Assembly: GCA_010092805.1 (NCBI GenBank)
Contig: JAADYY010000593.1
Location: 1-7,169 of the forward strand
Direction: 5' to 3'
Source of the DNA: Chloroflexota bacterium
GTDB taxonomy: Bacteria; Chloroflexota; Anaerolineae; Aggregatilineales; Phototrophicaceae
DNA: 7,169 nucleotides
Part shown: positions 1 to 6,300 of the stretch, piece after piece
Position numbering within the stretch: the first letter of the stretch is position 1
Layout: every line of letters begins with the position of its first letter
Notes under the pieces: generated by a model
Databases searched by the model: none
The model's input: the letters and a program-made list of their open reading frames with translations, nothing else
Told to the model about the DNA's origin: nothing
Position numbers and translations under genes: made by a program

Positions 1-1329
1 CGCAAAGATGACATCGCCTGCGTGACCTTCAGCGGCCAGATGATGGGCTGTGTACCGCTGGATCAGCAGGCGCGACCGCTGCGATCCGCGATTATTTGGG
101 CCGATCAGCGGGCAGTGCCACAGGAAGAATGGCTCGGCGAGCGCATCGACCCGGCCCGTGTCTACCGCATCACCGGGCACCGCCTCAGCGCCTCGTATTC
201 GTTGGCAAAAATGCTGTGGATGCGCGATCACCAGCGCGAACTTTACGACAGCACCTACAAATTCGTCCACGCCAAAGACTCGGTCGTCGCGCGGATGACC
301 GGGGCTTTCGTGACCGATCCATCGGATGCTTCCAGCATGAATCTCTACAACCTGGAAGCGGATGAATGGTCTGGCGAGATTCTGCAAGCCGCCGAAGTCA
401 GTGCCGAGCAACTGCCGACCATTCGCAGATCAAGCGATGTTGTCGGTGAGGTGCTGCCTGCTGTCGCGGATGAGGTTGGTGTCGCCGCCGGGACGCCCGT
501 GGTGATCGGTGGCGGGGACGGCGCTTGCGCTTCGGCAGGTGCCGGCGTAATCCGCGAAGGATCGGCCTATAACTATGTCGGCTCATCATCCTGGATCGCG
601 CTCGCAACCCCTAAACCCATCTACGATCCCGATCAGCGAACGTTCACCTTCGGCCACGTGATTCCGAATATGTTTATGCCCGCTGGCACGATGCAAGCCG
701 CCGGGGCGTCTTATCAATGGATGCACGATCAGCTCGCCGGGCTGGAGATCGAAGCGGCGCAGCGCTTGAGCATCAGCGCGTTCGACCTGATGAATCTCCA
801 GGCGGAAGAAGCGCCGCCGGGGGCGCGCGGTCTGCTGTTCCTACCCTATCTGCTGGGCGAACGCAGCCCGCGCTGGAACACCAAGGCACGCGGCGCATTC
901 ATCGGCCTGACGATTCGGCACACCCGCGCCGATATGATCCGGGCGGTGCTGGAAGGCGTCACGCTCAATTTGCGCGTCGTCCTCGATGCATTCAAGGCGC
1001 AAGGCGTCCACATCGACGCGATGCGGCTGATCGGTGGGGGTGCGCAGGGCCGCTTCTGGAACGAGATCATGGCAAACATCTACGCGATGCCCGTGCAGCG
1101 GCTGGCGATTCTGGAAGAAGCGACCTCGATGGGGGCGGCGCTCACGGGCGGGGTTGGCGTGGGCTTGTACAGCAGCTTCGATATGATCGAGCAGATGAAC
1201 ACGATTGCGGCGGTCATCGAGCCAACGCCCGCGACACAAGCGAAATACGATGCGCTCGCCCCGATCTTTGAGGCCGCTTATCACACGCTTGTCCCGATCT
1301 TCGATCAGTTGGCCGATGTCGATCAATAA
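1..1329 (+). CDS. FGGY-family carbohydrate kinase (xylulokinase-like), 5'-truncated
   Basis: Cytosolic ATP-dependent sugar kinase of the FGGY family, closest in layout to xylulokinases. The reading frame is open from base 1, so the GTG at 22 is an internal valine codon and not the start. The visible 442 residues compare with about 490-500 for the family, so roughly the first 60 (with the N-terminal phosphate-binding loop) lie outside the window. Numbering from codon 22: SGQMMGCV with the following LD (4-14) is the sugar-binding strand; SYSLAKMLWMRDH (58-70) fits the first FGGY signature; GGGDGA (163-168) carries the probable catalytic Asp166; a GAFIGL...AVLE stretch (bases about 889-954) fits the second signature; GGGAQ near the C-terminus is the ATP-site glycine motif. 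Xylulokinases usually have His where this protein has the second Met of GQMMG, so the sugar is uncertain. It heads a probable operon with an AroE-like dehydrogenase and an FSA-like aldolase, which suggests it makes the ketose phosphate that the aldolase cleaves (inference). Confidence 0.93.
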   Translation, partial: RKDDIACVTFSGQMMGCVPLDQQARPLRSAIIWADQRAVPQEEWLGERIDPARVYRITGHRLSASYSLAKMLWMRDHQRELYDSTYKFVHAKDSVVARMTGAFVTDPSDASSMNLYNLEADEWSGEILQAAEVSAEQLPTIRRSSDVVGEVLPAVADEVGVAAGTPVVIGGGDGACASAGAGVIREGSAYNYVGSSSWIALATPKPIYDPDQRTFTFGHVIPNMFMPAGTMQAAGASYQWMHDQLAGLEIEAAQRLSISAFDLMNLQAEEAPPGARGLLFLPYLLGERSPRWNTKARGAFIGLTIRHTRADMIRAVLEGVTLNLRVVLDAFKAQGVHIDAMRLIGGGAQGRFWNEIMANIYAMPVQRLAILEEATSMGAALTGGVGVGLYSSFDMIEQMNTIAAVIEPTPATQAKYDALAPIFEAAYHTLVPIFDQLADVDQ

Positions 1330-1344
1330 GGCTGGGAGCCGTTT

Positions 1345-1348
1345 GAGG
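1345..1348 (+). promoter_or_regulatory. Ribosome binding site of the AroE-like gene
   Basis: GAGG lies five bases before the ATG at 1354, inside the 24-base gap after the kinase stop codon. It supports this start, and no other in-frame start lies between it and the conserved domain. Confidence 0.6.
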
Positions 1349-1353
1349 TCGCT

Positions 1354-2313
1354 ATGAGCACACACGCGCAAGATCCGTCGGCGGCGTTGCAACCGCGCAC
1401 CGTCCCAACGATCTATTTCATCGGTGTGACGACGGGCAAATCGTCGATCATGCGGATTTTCCCGAAATGGTCGGATCTGTTGGGGCTGGGCGCGGCAATC
1501 GCCGGGTACGATGCGCCGCTGGGCGCACCCGCCGAGGTGTATCGTGCGATTGTCGAGCACATCAAACACGATCCCCTGTCGCTGGGCGCGCTGGTCACCA
1601 CCCACAAAATCGATCTGCTGGCGGCCACCCACGACCTGTTCGATTACCTTGATCCACATGCGGAATTGTGCGGCGAGATCTCGTGCATCGCCAAGCGCGA
1701 CGGTCGCTTGGCAGGCTACGCCAAAGACCCGATCAGTTCCGGGTTGGCGTGGCAGCATTTCGTCCCCGCGAGTCACTGGGGCGGCACAGACGCCGCTGTC
1801 CTCTGTTTGGGCGCGGGCGGTGCAGCGATGGCCATCAGCGTGTTTGCGGCCCAACGCGCCGATCCAGCGGATCGACCGCGCCGCTTCATCGCCGTTGACA
1901 TCGCGCGGGCGCGGCTCGATCATCTCGCCGAGATCCACGCAAAGCTGGATACCGATGTCGCGTTCGACTACGTGCTCAACGACGACCCCGCACAGAACGA
2001 TGCCCTGCTCGGCGATCTTCCGGCGGGATCGATGGTGATCAACGCAACCGGGATGGGCAAGGATCGGCCCGGCTCCCCGCTCACCGATGCCGTTCGGTTC
2101 CCACAGGGTGGGCTGGTATGGGAGCTGAATTATCGCGGCGAGCGGCTGTTTTTGCAGCAGGCACAGAGTCAAGCTGCCGAGCGCCAACTGATCATTGAGG
2201 ATGGCTGGGTGTATTTTCTGCACGGCTGGACGCAGGTGATCAGTGAGGTATTCAAGGTTGAGCTGACGCCGCAGATCTTTCAGCAGCTTGATCAAGCAGC
2301 CTCAAATACATGA
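1354..2313 (+). CDS. Shikimate-dehydrogenase-fold oxidoreductase, probably NAD-dependent, substrate unknown
   Basis: A 319-residue two-domain protein of the AroE fold (AroE itself is about 270). Residues 18-135 are the substrate-binding domain: GKSSIM (28-33) sits where AroE has HSKSP, Lys84 in VTTHK matches the catalytic lysine, and Asp125 in AKDPISSGLA matches the catalytic aspartate. Residues 148-260 are the Rossmann domain with GAGGAA (153-158), Asp182 at the end of the second strand (an acidic residue here usually means NAD rather than NADP) and NATGMG (230-235). The C-terminal helix region DGWVYFLHGW (283-292) lacks the glutamine of AroE's DGLGMLVAQ. The catalytic Lys/Asp pair is kept but the shikimate-contacting residues are not, and the gene sits between a sugar kinase and an aldolase. 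A polyol, sugar or cyclitol dehydrogenase is therefore likelier than aromatic amino-acid synthesis (inference). A quinate/shikimate dehydrogenase remains possible. The first 17 residues are a variable extension. Confidence 0.85.
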   Translation: MSTHAQDPSAALQPRTVPTIYFIGVTTGKSSIMRIFPKWSDLLGLGAAIAGYDAPLGAPAEVYRAIVEHIKHDPLSLGALVTTHKIDLLAATHDLFDYLDPHAELCGEISCIAKRDGRLAGYAKDPISSGLAWQHFVPASHWGGTDAAVLCLGAGGAAMAISVFAAQRADPADRPRRFIAVDIARARLDHLAEIHAKLDTDVAFDYVLNDDPAQNDALLGDLPAGSMVINATGMGKDRPGSPLTDAVRFPQGGLVWELNYRGERLFLQQAQSQAAERQLIIEDGWVYFLHGWTQVISEVFKVELTPQIFQQLDQAASNT

Positions 2314-2343
2314 GCAAACCATCAAACTAGCGGCTAACAGCGA

Positions 2344-2349
2344 AAGGGA
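2344..2349 (+). promoter_or_regulatory. Ribosome binding site of the FSA-like aldolase gene
   Basis: AAGGGA lies six bases before the ATG at 2356, in the 42-base gap after the AroE-like gene. It fixes the start that gives a protein of normal FSA length. Confidence 0.65.
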
Positions 2350-2355
2350 AATCCA

Positions 2356-3033
2356 ATGCTGGAATTGTGGATTGAAGGCACCATTGATGAAGTCGCCCAG
2401 GTCGCCAACAGCGGCTTGGCGGCGGCCATTGCAACGAATCCAAGTATCATCGCGCGCTGGACGGCGGACGGCGCTTCTTTGGTGCAGGTTGTCGCGGCGG
2501 TCTGCGCCAAGACGCACACACCAGTTTATGTGCAGCTTCACGGCCCCGATGCCGACTCGTATGCGCGCGAAATGGAAGCCCTGCTTGAGATTTCCGACCA
2601 GATCCATCCCAAGCTGGTCGCCACACGCGACGGGATCGCGGCGGTGCGGCGGATGAAAGCGCTGGGGCGCAAACCCCTGATCACGACGGTTGCGACGCTC
2701 AATCAGGCTTTCATGGCCGCTGCCGTCGGCGCGGACTACATCGCCCCGTACGTCGGGCGCATCGCCGCCGCCGGGCGCGACTCCAACCAACTGATCCACG
2801 ACATCGCGCAGATGTACGCGCGCAACAACGCCGCCACCCAGATCACGGCGGCCAGCATCCGCACGCCAGCGCAAGCTGAGGAGGCCCTACGTGCGGGCGC
2901 GAATCAGGTGGTGATGGGCTACACCGTCTTCGAGCAACTGCTCAACGATGATCTGACCCACAACTGGATCGAGGTATTCGAGGAAAACTGGCGCTCGTTT
3001 GATCACGCGCTGGAACCGAGCGCTGTCGGTTGA
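2356..3033 (+). CDS. Fructose-6-phosphate aldolase/TalC-type small transaldolase
   Basis: A 225-residue class I aldolase of the small transaldolase family (E. coli FSA is 220). Family members form a Schiff base with a lysine and either transfer dihydroxyacetone or release it from fructose 6-phosphate. Compared from memory with E. coli FSA, the alignment keeps the ATNPSII strand (Asn28), Gln60 (Gln59), Lys86 (Schiff-base Lys85), Thr110 (Thr109), Tyr132 in APYVGRI (Tyr131), and the phosphate-site Arg135 and Ser167 (Arg134, Ser166). Two differences stand out: Asp6 of FSA is Glu7 here, and the usual VKVP around the lysine reads HPKL. All residues needed for an active aldolase appear present, but specificity may be shifted. 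It is the last gene of the left block and faces a dihydroxyacetone kinase operon. That context favours an aldolase that frees dihydroxyacetone over a pentose-phosphate transaldolase (inference). The exact substrate is not determined. Confidence 0.88.
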   Translation: MLELWIEGTIDEVAQVANSGLAAAIATNPSIIARWTADGASLVQVVAAVCAKTHTPVYVQLHGPDADSYAREMEALLEISDQIHPKLVATRDGIAAVRRMKALGRKPLITTVATLNQAFMAAAVGADYIAPYVGRIAAAGRDSNQLIHDIAQMYARNNAATQITAASIRTPAQAEEALRAGANQVVMGYTVFEQLLNDDLTHNWIEVFEENWRSFDHALEPSAVG

Positions 3034-3064
3034 CAGAGTAAATCACCAGATGAGGACGTTCTTC

Positions 3065-3094
3065 GGGGGCGCAAGCAAGCCAGTTTGCGCCCCC
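3065..3094. terminator. Hairpin between convergent operons, probable bidirectional terminator
   Basis: A perfect 10-bp inverted repeat (3065-3074 with 3085-3094, GGGGGCGCAA arm) encloses a 10-base loop. It starts 31 bases after the aldolase stop and lies 8 bases past the dhaM stop on the other strand, where both blocks need to end. Neither side has a clear U-tract, so it may work weakly, need a factor, or simply protect 3' ends. The whole gap 3034-3102 holds nothing else recognisable. Confidence 0.6.
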
Positions 3095-3102
3095 TAGCGT
3101 GA

Positions 3103-5619
3103 TCAACCGCTTATCTGCTCCGATGCCCGCGACTCCAGCAGCGTTCGGACGGCCTCCGGCGACTCCAACGCCAACGCCTGATCGACCAGCGCTTGGCACG
3201 CCGACCGATCCAGCGTGCGGATCACCGCTTTCACTGCCGGGATCGCCGGCGCATTCATGCTCAGCTCAGTGATCCCCATACCGACGAGCAGCGGCACCGC
3301 CAACGGATCGCCCGCCATCTCGCCACACATCCCCACCCAAATCCCGGCATCATCCGCAGCCTTTGTCACCAGCCGGATGGCCCGCAGCACGGCGGGTTGG
3401 CAGTAGTCCGCCAGATGATTGACCGCAGGGTTGCCACGATCCGCCGCCATGATGTACTGCGCCAGATCGTTGGTGCCGATACTGAAAAAATCTACCAACG
3501 GGGCCAGTTGATCGGCCATCAGCACCGCTGCCGGCACTTCGATCATCACACCCACTTCCAGATCTGGATTGTGTGCGATCTCCTCCGCGCTGAGTTCGGC
3601 CTGGATCGCACGCAGACGCTCACGCACATCACGCAGTTCGGCGATTGTGCTCACCATCGGGAACATGATCTTGAGGTTGTGCTCGGCGCTCGCCCGGCAG
3701 ATCGCCCGGAGTTGTGCGCGGGCAATCGCTGGTGCATCGAGCCAGTTGCGCACGCCGCGATACCCTAAAAACGGGTTGGCTTCGGCGGCCACCGGCAGAT
3801 AGTCAATCGGCTTGTCTGCGCCCACATCCAGGATGCGAACGATCAATGGGCCACCGCTCAAGTGTGAGGCGGCTTCACAGTAGGCTTGATACTGTTCGTC
3901 CTCAGTCGGTGCAGACTCGCGGCCCATGAACAACAGTTCGGTGCGGAACAAGCCGACGCCCTCTGCGCCCGCCGCAGCCCCCTGACGCGCGTCGTCCGGC
4001 TGGCCGATGTTCGCCGCCACCTCGATTCGCAGCCCGTCACGTGTGATCGCGGGTTCGTGCGCACGCTGGCGCAATTGCTGCTGCGCCTCCAGCCAATCCG
4101 CCCGCTGCGCTGCGAGTGTTTGGCGTTCGTCGTCGCTGAGCGTCGTCCAGATCCAGCCGCTGCCACCGTCGAGCGCGATCTGCTGCCCCGCTTCGATCCG
4201 CTGAACGGCTGGCCCGGCCCCCACAACTGCCGGAATCCCCAGTGCGCGCGCCAGAATTGCGGTGTGTCCTGTCGCGCCACCCGCTACGGTGATGATCCCC
4301 AGCACCTGCGCCGAGTCGAGCTGCGCAGTATCCGACGGCGACAGATCAGCGGCGACCAGAATACACGGTTGATCGAAGCGCAGCCCCCGCGTCTGCCCCG
4401 GCAGCAAATGCCGCAGCACCCGTTTCCCCACATCGATCACATCGGCGGCGCGCCCGCTAAGATATGGATCAGGCAGTGCGCGATAGCGATCCGCCAGCGC
4501 TTGCACTTGCGCCCACCAGATCGACTCGGCGTTCTGGCTTGTGGCGGTGATGGCCTCGGTGACTCTCGCGATCAGTTCCGGGTCTTCCAAAATCAGACGA
4601 TGCGCCTCAAAAATTCCGGCTTGATCGCCCGCGCGCTCCCCGCCGATCCGCTGGCGCGTCGTTGTCTCCAACTGACGCAGATCGGCGACCGCCGTCGCGA
4701 CCGCTGCATCGAAGCGTGCAGCCTCCGCCAACGAGTCAGCGACGTTGCGCTCTGGAATCGCTAGCCTTTCATCCTCAAGCCGCTGCACCACCCCGATGGC
4801 GATCCCCGGAGACGCCCCAATCCCGACAATCACGTGATCGGGCACACCATCGTGTCGTTCAATTTGTCCATCGGCGGATGGCGCAGCGGGCAGATCAAGC
4901 GGGTCGCCGAAATTATCATCGGCGAGGCGCTGCACCGCCGCCAACAGATCGACAGCATCCGGGCCAACCGCCGCCGCGATGAGTTCATCGCCCTGACGTG
5001 CGCCGAGGGTCGCGATCTGGTTGATGCTCCGTGCATTGACTGTGCGATCCCCAACGCGCAGCGTCAGATTTGCTTGATACTGCCCGGTCAACGCGACCAA
5101 CTTCGCGGCAGGGCGCGCGTGCAAGCCGAGCGCATTCGGGATGATCACGCGGAGTGTGTGTGTCGCATCACTTGTGATCGGCTCATCTTGTGCCGGGGGC
5201 AGCATCGCAGCTTCGTTTAAGTGGGCACGCTTCGCCTCAAGCGCTGATTGCGCCTCGGCCATCGCTTGATCGACTGTGCCGCCCGCTGTCGCCTGCACCG
5301 CCGCCGCAACGATCCCTTCGACCAGCGGCGCGCTGCACAGATGCACACGCTCGGCGCGCTCCGGCTCGATGAATTCCAGCGCGGTTTCGGCGCTCATCAA
5401 CGCACTGCCCAGATCCATCAGGACGATTACACCGTCGTCGCTGTAGACCGCCTCAATCGCCGCGACGATCTTCATGGGATCGGTGCCAATCGGGTGAGCT
5501 GGATCGTCGATCCCGCCAGCCGCCGCAATCGCCACACGCCCCTGAGTCATCTGCTCGGCCAGTTCACGCGCGCCCTCAGCGATCTTGGCGCTGTGCGAGA
5601 CCAGCACAAATCCAATCAT
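3103..5619 (-). CDS. dhaM: DhaM-HPr-Enzyme I fusion: phosphocarrier of PEP-dependent dihydroxyacetone kinase
   Basis: An 838-residue cytosolic multiphosphoryl transfer protein that would pass phosphate from PEP through Enzyme I, HPr and DhaM to the ADP bound on DhaL. Domains in order: DhaM (EIIA-mannose-like), residues 1-130, with the phospho-acceptor His9 in VSHSAKIAEG; HPr, about 154-238, with His167 and Arg169 in GLHARPA and a serine (198) at the place of regulatory Ser46; full Enzyme I, about 263-830, with His452 in GGATGHTAILAR and a PEP-binding barrel showing GLFRTELLFM (556-565), Glu694, GTNDLAQY (715-722) and Cys765 in GMCGEMAGD. Two Ala/Pro/Asp-rich linkers separate the parts. E. coli DhaM is about 470 residues and ends within the Enzyme I N-terminal region. 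This one keeps the PEP-binding half, so it could run independently of general PTS proteins. The ATG has a strong ribosome binding site and lies 27 bases after dhaL. Enzyme I-HPr fusions also occur in fructose systems, but the N-terminal domain and the dhaKL neighbours settle the assignment. Confidence 0.95.
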   Translation of the reverse strand: MIGFVLVSHSAKIAEGARELAEQMTQGRVAIAAAGGIDDPAHPIGTDPMKIVAAIEAVYSDDGVIVLMDLGSALMSAETALEFIEPERAERVHLCSAPLVEGIVAAAVQATAGGTVDQAMAEAQSALEAKRAHLNEAAMLPPAQDEPITSDATHTLRVIIPNALGLHARPAAKLVALTGQYQANLTLRVGDRTVNARSINQIATLGARQGDELIAAAVGPDAVDLLAAVQRLADDNFGDPLDLPAAPSADGQIERHDGVPDHVIVGIGASPGIAIGVVQRLEDERLAIPERNVADSLAEAARFDAAVATAVADLRQLETTTRQRIGGERAGDQAGIFEAHRLILEDPELIARVTEAITATSQNAESIWWAQVQALADRYRALPDPYLSGRAADVIDVGKRVLRHLLPGQTRGLRFDQPCILVAADLSPSDTAQLDSAQVLGIITVAGGATGHTAILARALGIPAVVGAGPAVQRIEAGQQIALDGGSGWIWTTLSDDERQTLAAQRADWLEAQQQLRQRAHEPAITRDGLRIEVAANIGQPDDARQGAAAGAEGVGLFRTELLFMGRESAPTEDEQYQAYCEAASHLSGGPLIVRILDVGADKPIDYLPVAAEANPFLGYRGVRNWLDAPAIARAQLRAICRASAEHNLKIMFPMVSTIAELRDVRERLRAIQAELSAEEIAHNPDLEVGVMIEVPAAVLMADQLAPLVDFFSIGTNDLAQYIMAADRGNPAVNHLADYCQPAVLRAIRLVTKAADDAGIWVGMCGEMAGDPLAVPLLVGMGITELSMNAPAIPAVKAVIRTLDRSACQALVDQALALESPEAVRTLLESRASEQISG

Positions 5620-5624
5620 GGCAT

Positions 5625-5630
5625 CTCCTT
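5625..5630 (-). promoter_or_regulatory. Strong ribosome binding site of dhaM
   Basis: On the minus strand AAGGAG lies five bases before the ATG at 5619, within the 27-base dhaL-dhaM gap. It is the best Shine-Dalgarno match in the window and fixes the start, leaving His9 at its family position. Confidence 0.8.
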
Positions 5631-5646
5631 TCGGCGCGCAAGGCCC

Positions 5647-6300
5647 TCAAGCGTCCGCTTTGACCGTCTCAAGGAGCACCTTCAGCAGATAATACGACGA
5701 CGTAGCGCCCGGATCGGGGTGACCGGCGCTGCGCTCGCCCAAATAGCTCGCACGACCTTTCTTAGCGATCAACGGAATGCTGTCCTGCACCCCCTGCTCT
5801 GCCGCATTCACGCAGGCGATCAGCGCTTCGAGCAGGGTTTCATCCGCCGCAATCGAGGCTTTGAGCGCGGCGAGCGCAGGCGTCCACGCATCGATCATTG
5901 TTTTGTCGCCGACCTCGGCGCGCCCGCGTTGCACCAACCCAGCCAAGCCCGCCTCGAAGATCGCCGCTAGATCTGAAGCGGCCAACACATCTTGATCTGG
6001 CGCAGCTTGCCCAGCGCGCATAAAGAACGTGCCATACAGCGGGCCGCTCGCCCCGCCCACGCTCGACATCAATGTCATGCCCGTCGTTTTGAGGATGTTG
6101 CCGATGTCTGACTCCGCCACCGATGGGAGTTTCTCGGCGACTTTGGCGAACCCGCGCGCCATATTGATCCCGTGATCGGCGTCACCGATAGCGGAGTCCA
6201 GTTCGGTGAGGTAGGCCTTCTGCGCAGCAAACAAATCGGCGCTGGTTTCCAGCCAACGGACAAGCTGCGCTTTCGTAAGCATCTCGGACATCGCGCTCAC
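5647..6300 (-). CDS. dhaL: Dihydroxyacetone kinase subunit DhaL (ADP-binding phosphotransfer subunit)
   Basis: A 217-residue cytosolic subunit that binds ADP as a fixed cofactor, is rephosphorylated by DhaM and passes the phosphate to dihydroxyacetone held on DhaK. E. coli DhaL is about 210 residues. The nucleotide/Mg site reads LDSAIGDADHG (34-44) with Asp35, Asp40 and Asp42 as metal ligands. The SSVGGASGPLYGTFF run and GDKTMIDAW follow, and the C-terminal lid has KGRASYLGERSAGHPDPGATS. All are intact and close to the PTS-type (E. coli) form rather than the ATP-dependent fused kinases. The GTG at 6300 overlaps the dhaK stop by four bases (GTGA), which favours translational coupling. ATGs at codons 4 and 7 are alternative starts, and family homology begins around codon 7, so the true start could be any of the three. 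Confidence 0.95.
   Translation of the reverse strand: MSAMSEMLTKAQLVRWLETSADLFAAQKAYLTELDSAIGDADHGINMARGFAKVAEKLPSVAESDIGNILKTTGMTLMSSVGGASGPLYGTFFMRAGQAAPDQDVLAASDLAAIFEAGLAGLVQRGRAEVGDKTMIDAWTPALAALKASIAADETLLEALIACVNAAEQGVQDSIPLIAKKGRASYLGERSAGHPDPGATSSYYLLKVLLETVKADA
6297..6300 (-). other. GTGA stop/start overlap of dhaK and dhaL
   Basis: On the minus strand the four bases read GTGA: the GTG can start dhaL and the TGA ends dhaK. A GGGG run on the minus strand about six bases upstream, inside dhaK, could serve as a weak ribosome binding site. This suggests coupled translation of the two subunits, if the GTG is the start used. Confidence 0.55.

Noticed and set aside
22..24. GTG as the true start of the FGGY kinase
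   Set aside because: The frame is open back to base 1 with residues that continue the conserved sugar-binding strand, and the N-terminal phosphate-binding loop would be missing.
841..2295. Long 484-codon open frame on the minus strand opposite the kinase end and the whole AroE-like gene
   Set aside because: Its product is rich in Arg, His, Gln and Asp with no recognisable domain, and it lies antisense to two well-supported genes. High GC makes such antisense frames common.
2302..2874. 190-codon minus-strand open frame opposite the aldolase
   Set aside because: It is antisense to an intact FSA-like gene and shows no recognisable domain.
2356..3033. Assignment of the aldolase to the sulfoquinovose sulfo-transaldolase pathway
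   Set aside because: That pathway also uses small transaldolases, but no sulfoquinovosidase, isomerase or sulfolactaldehyde enzyme is visible. An FGGY kinase upstream does not fit it.
3886..4764. 292-codon plus-strand open frame opposite dhaM
   Set aside because: It lies wholly within the Enzyme I coding region, whose motifs are all intact on the minus strand. The plus-strand product has Arg-rich, low-information sequence.
5248..5970. 240-codon plus-strand open frame spanning the dhaM start and dhaL
   Set aside because: It crosses the strong dhaM ribosome binding site and overlaps two clear Dha genes. Its composition is that of an antisense shadow.
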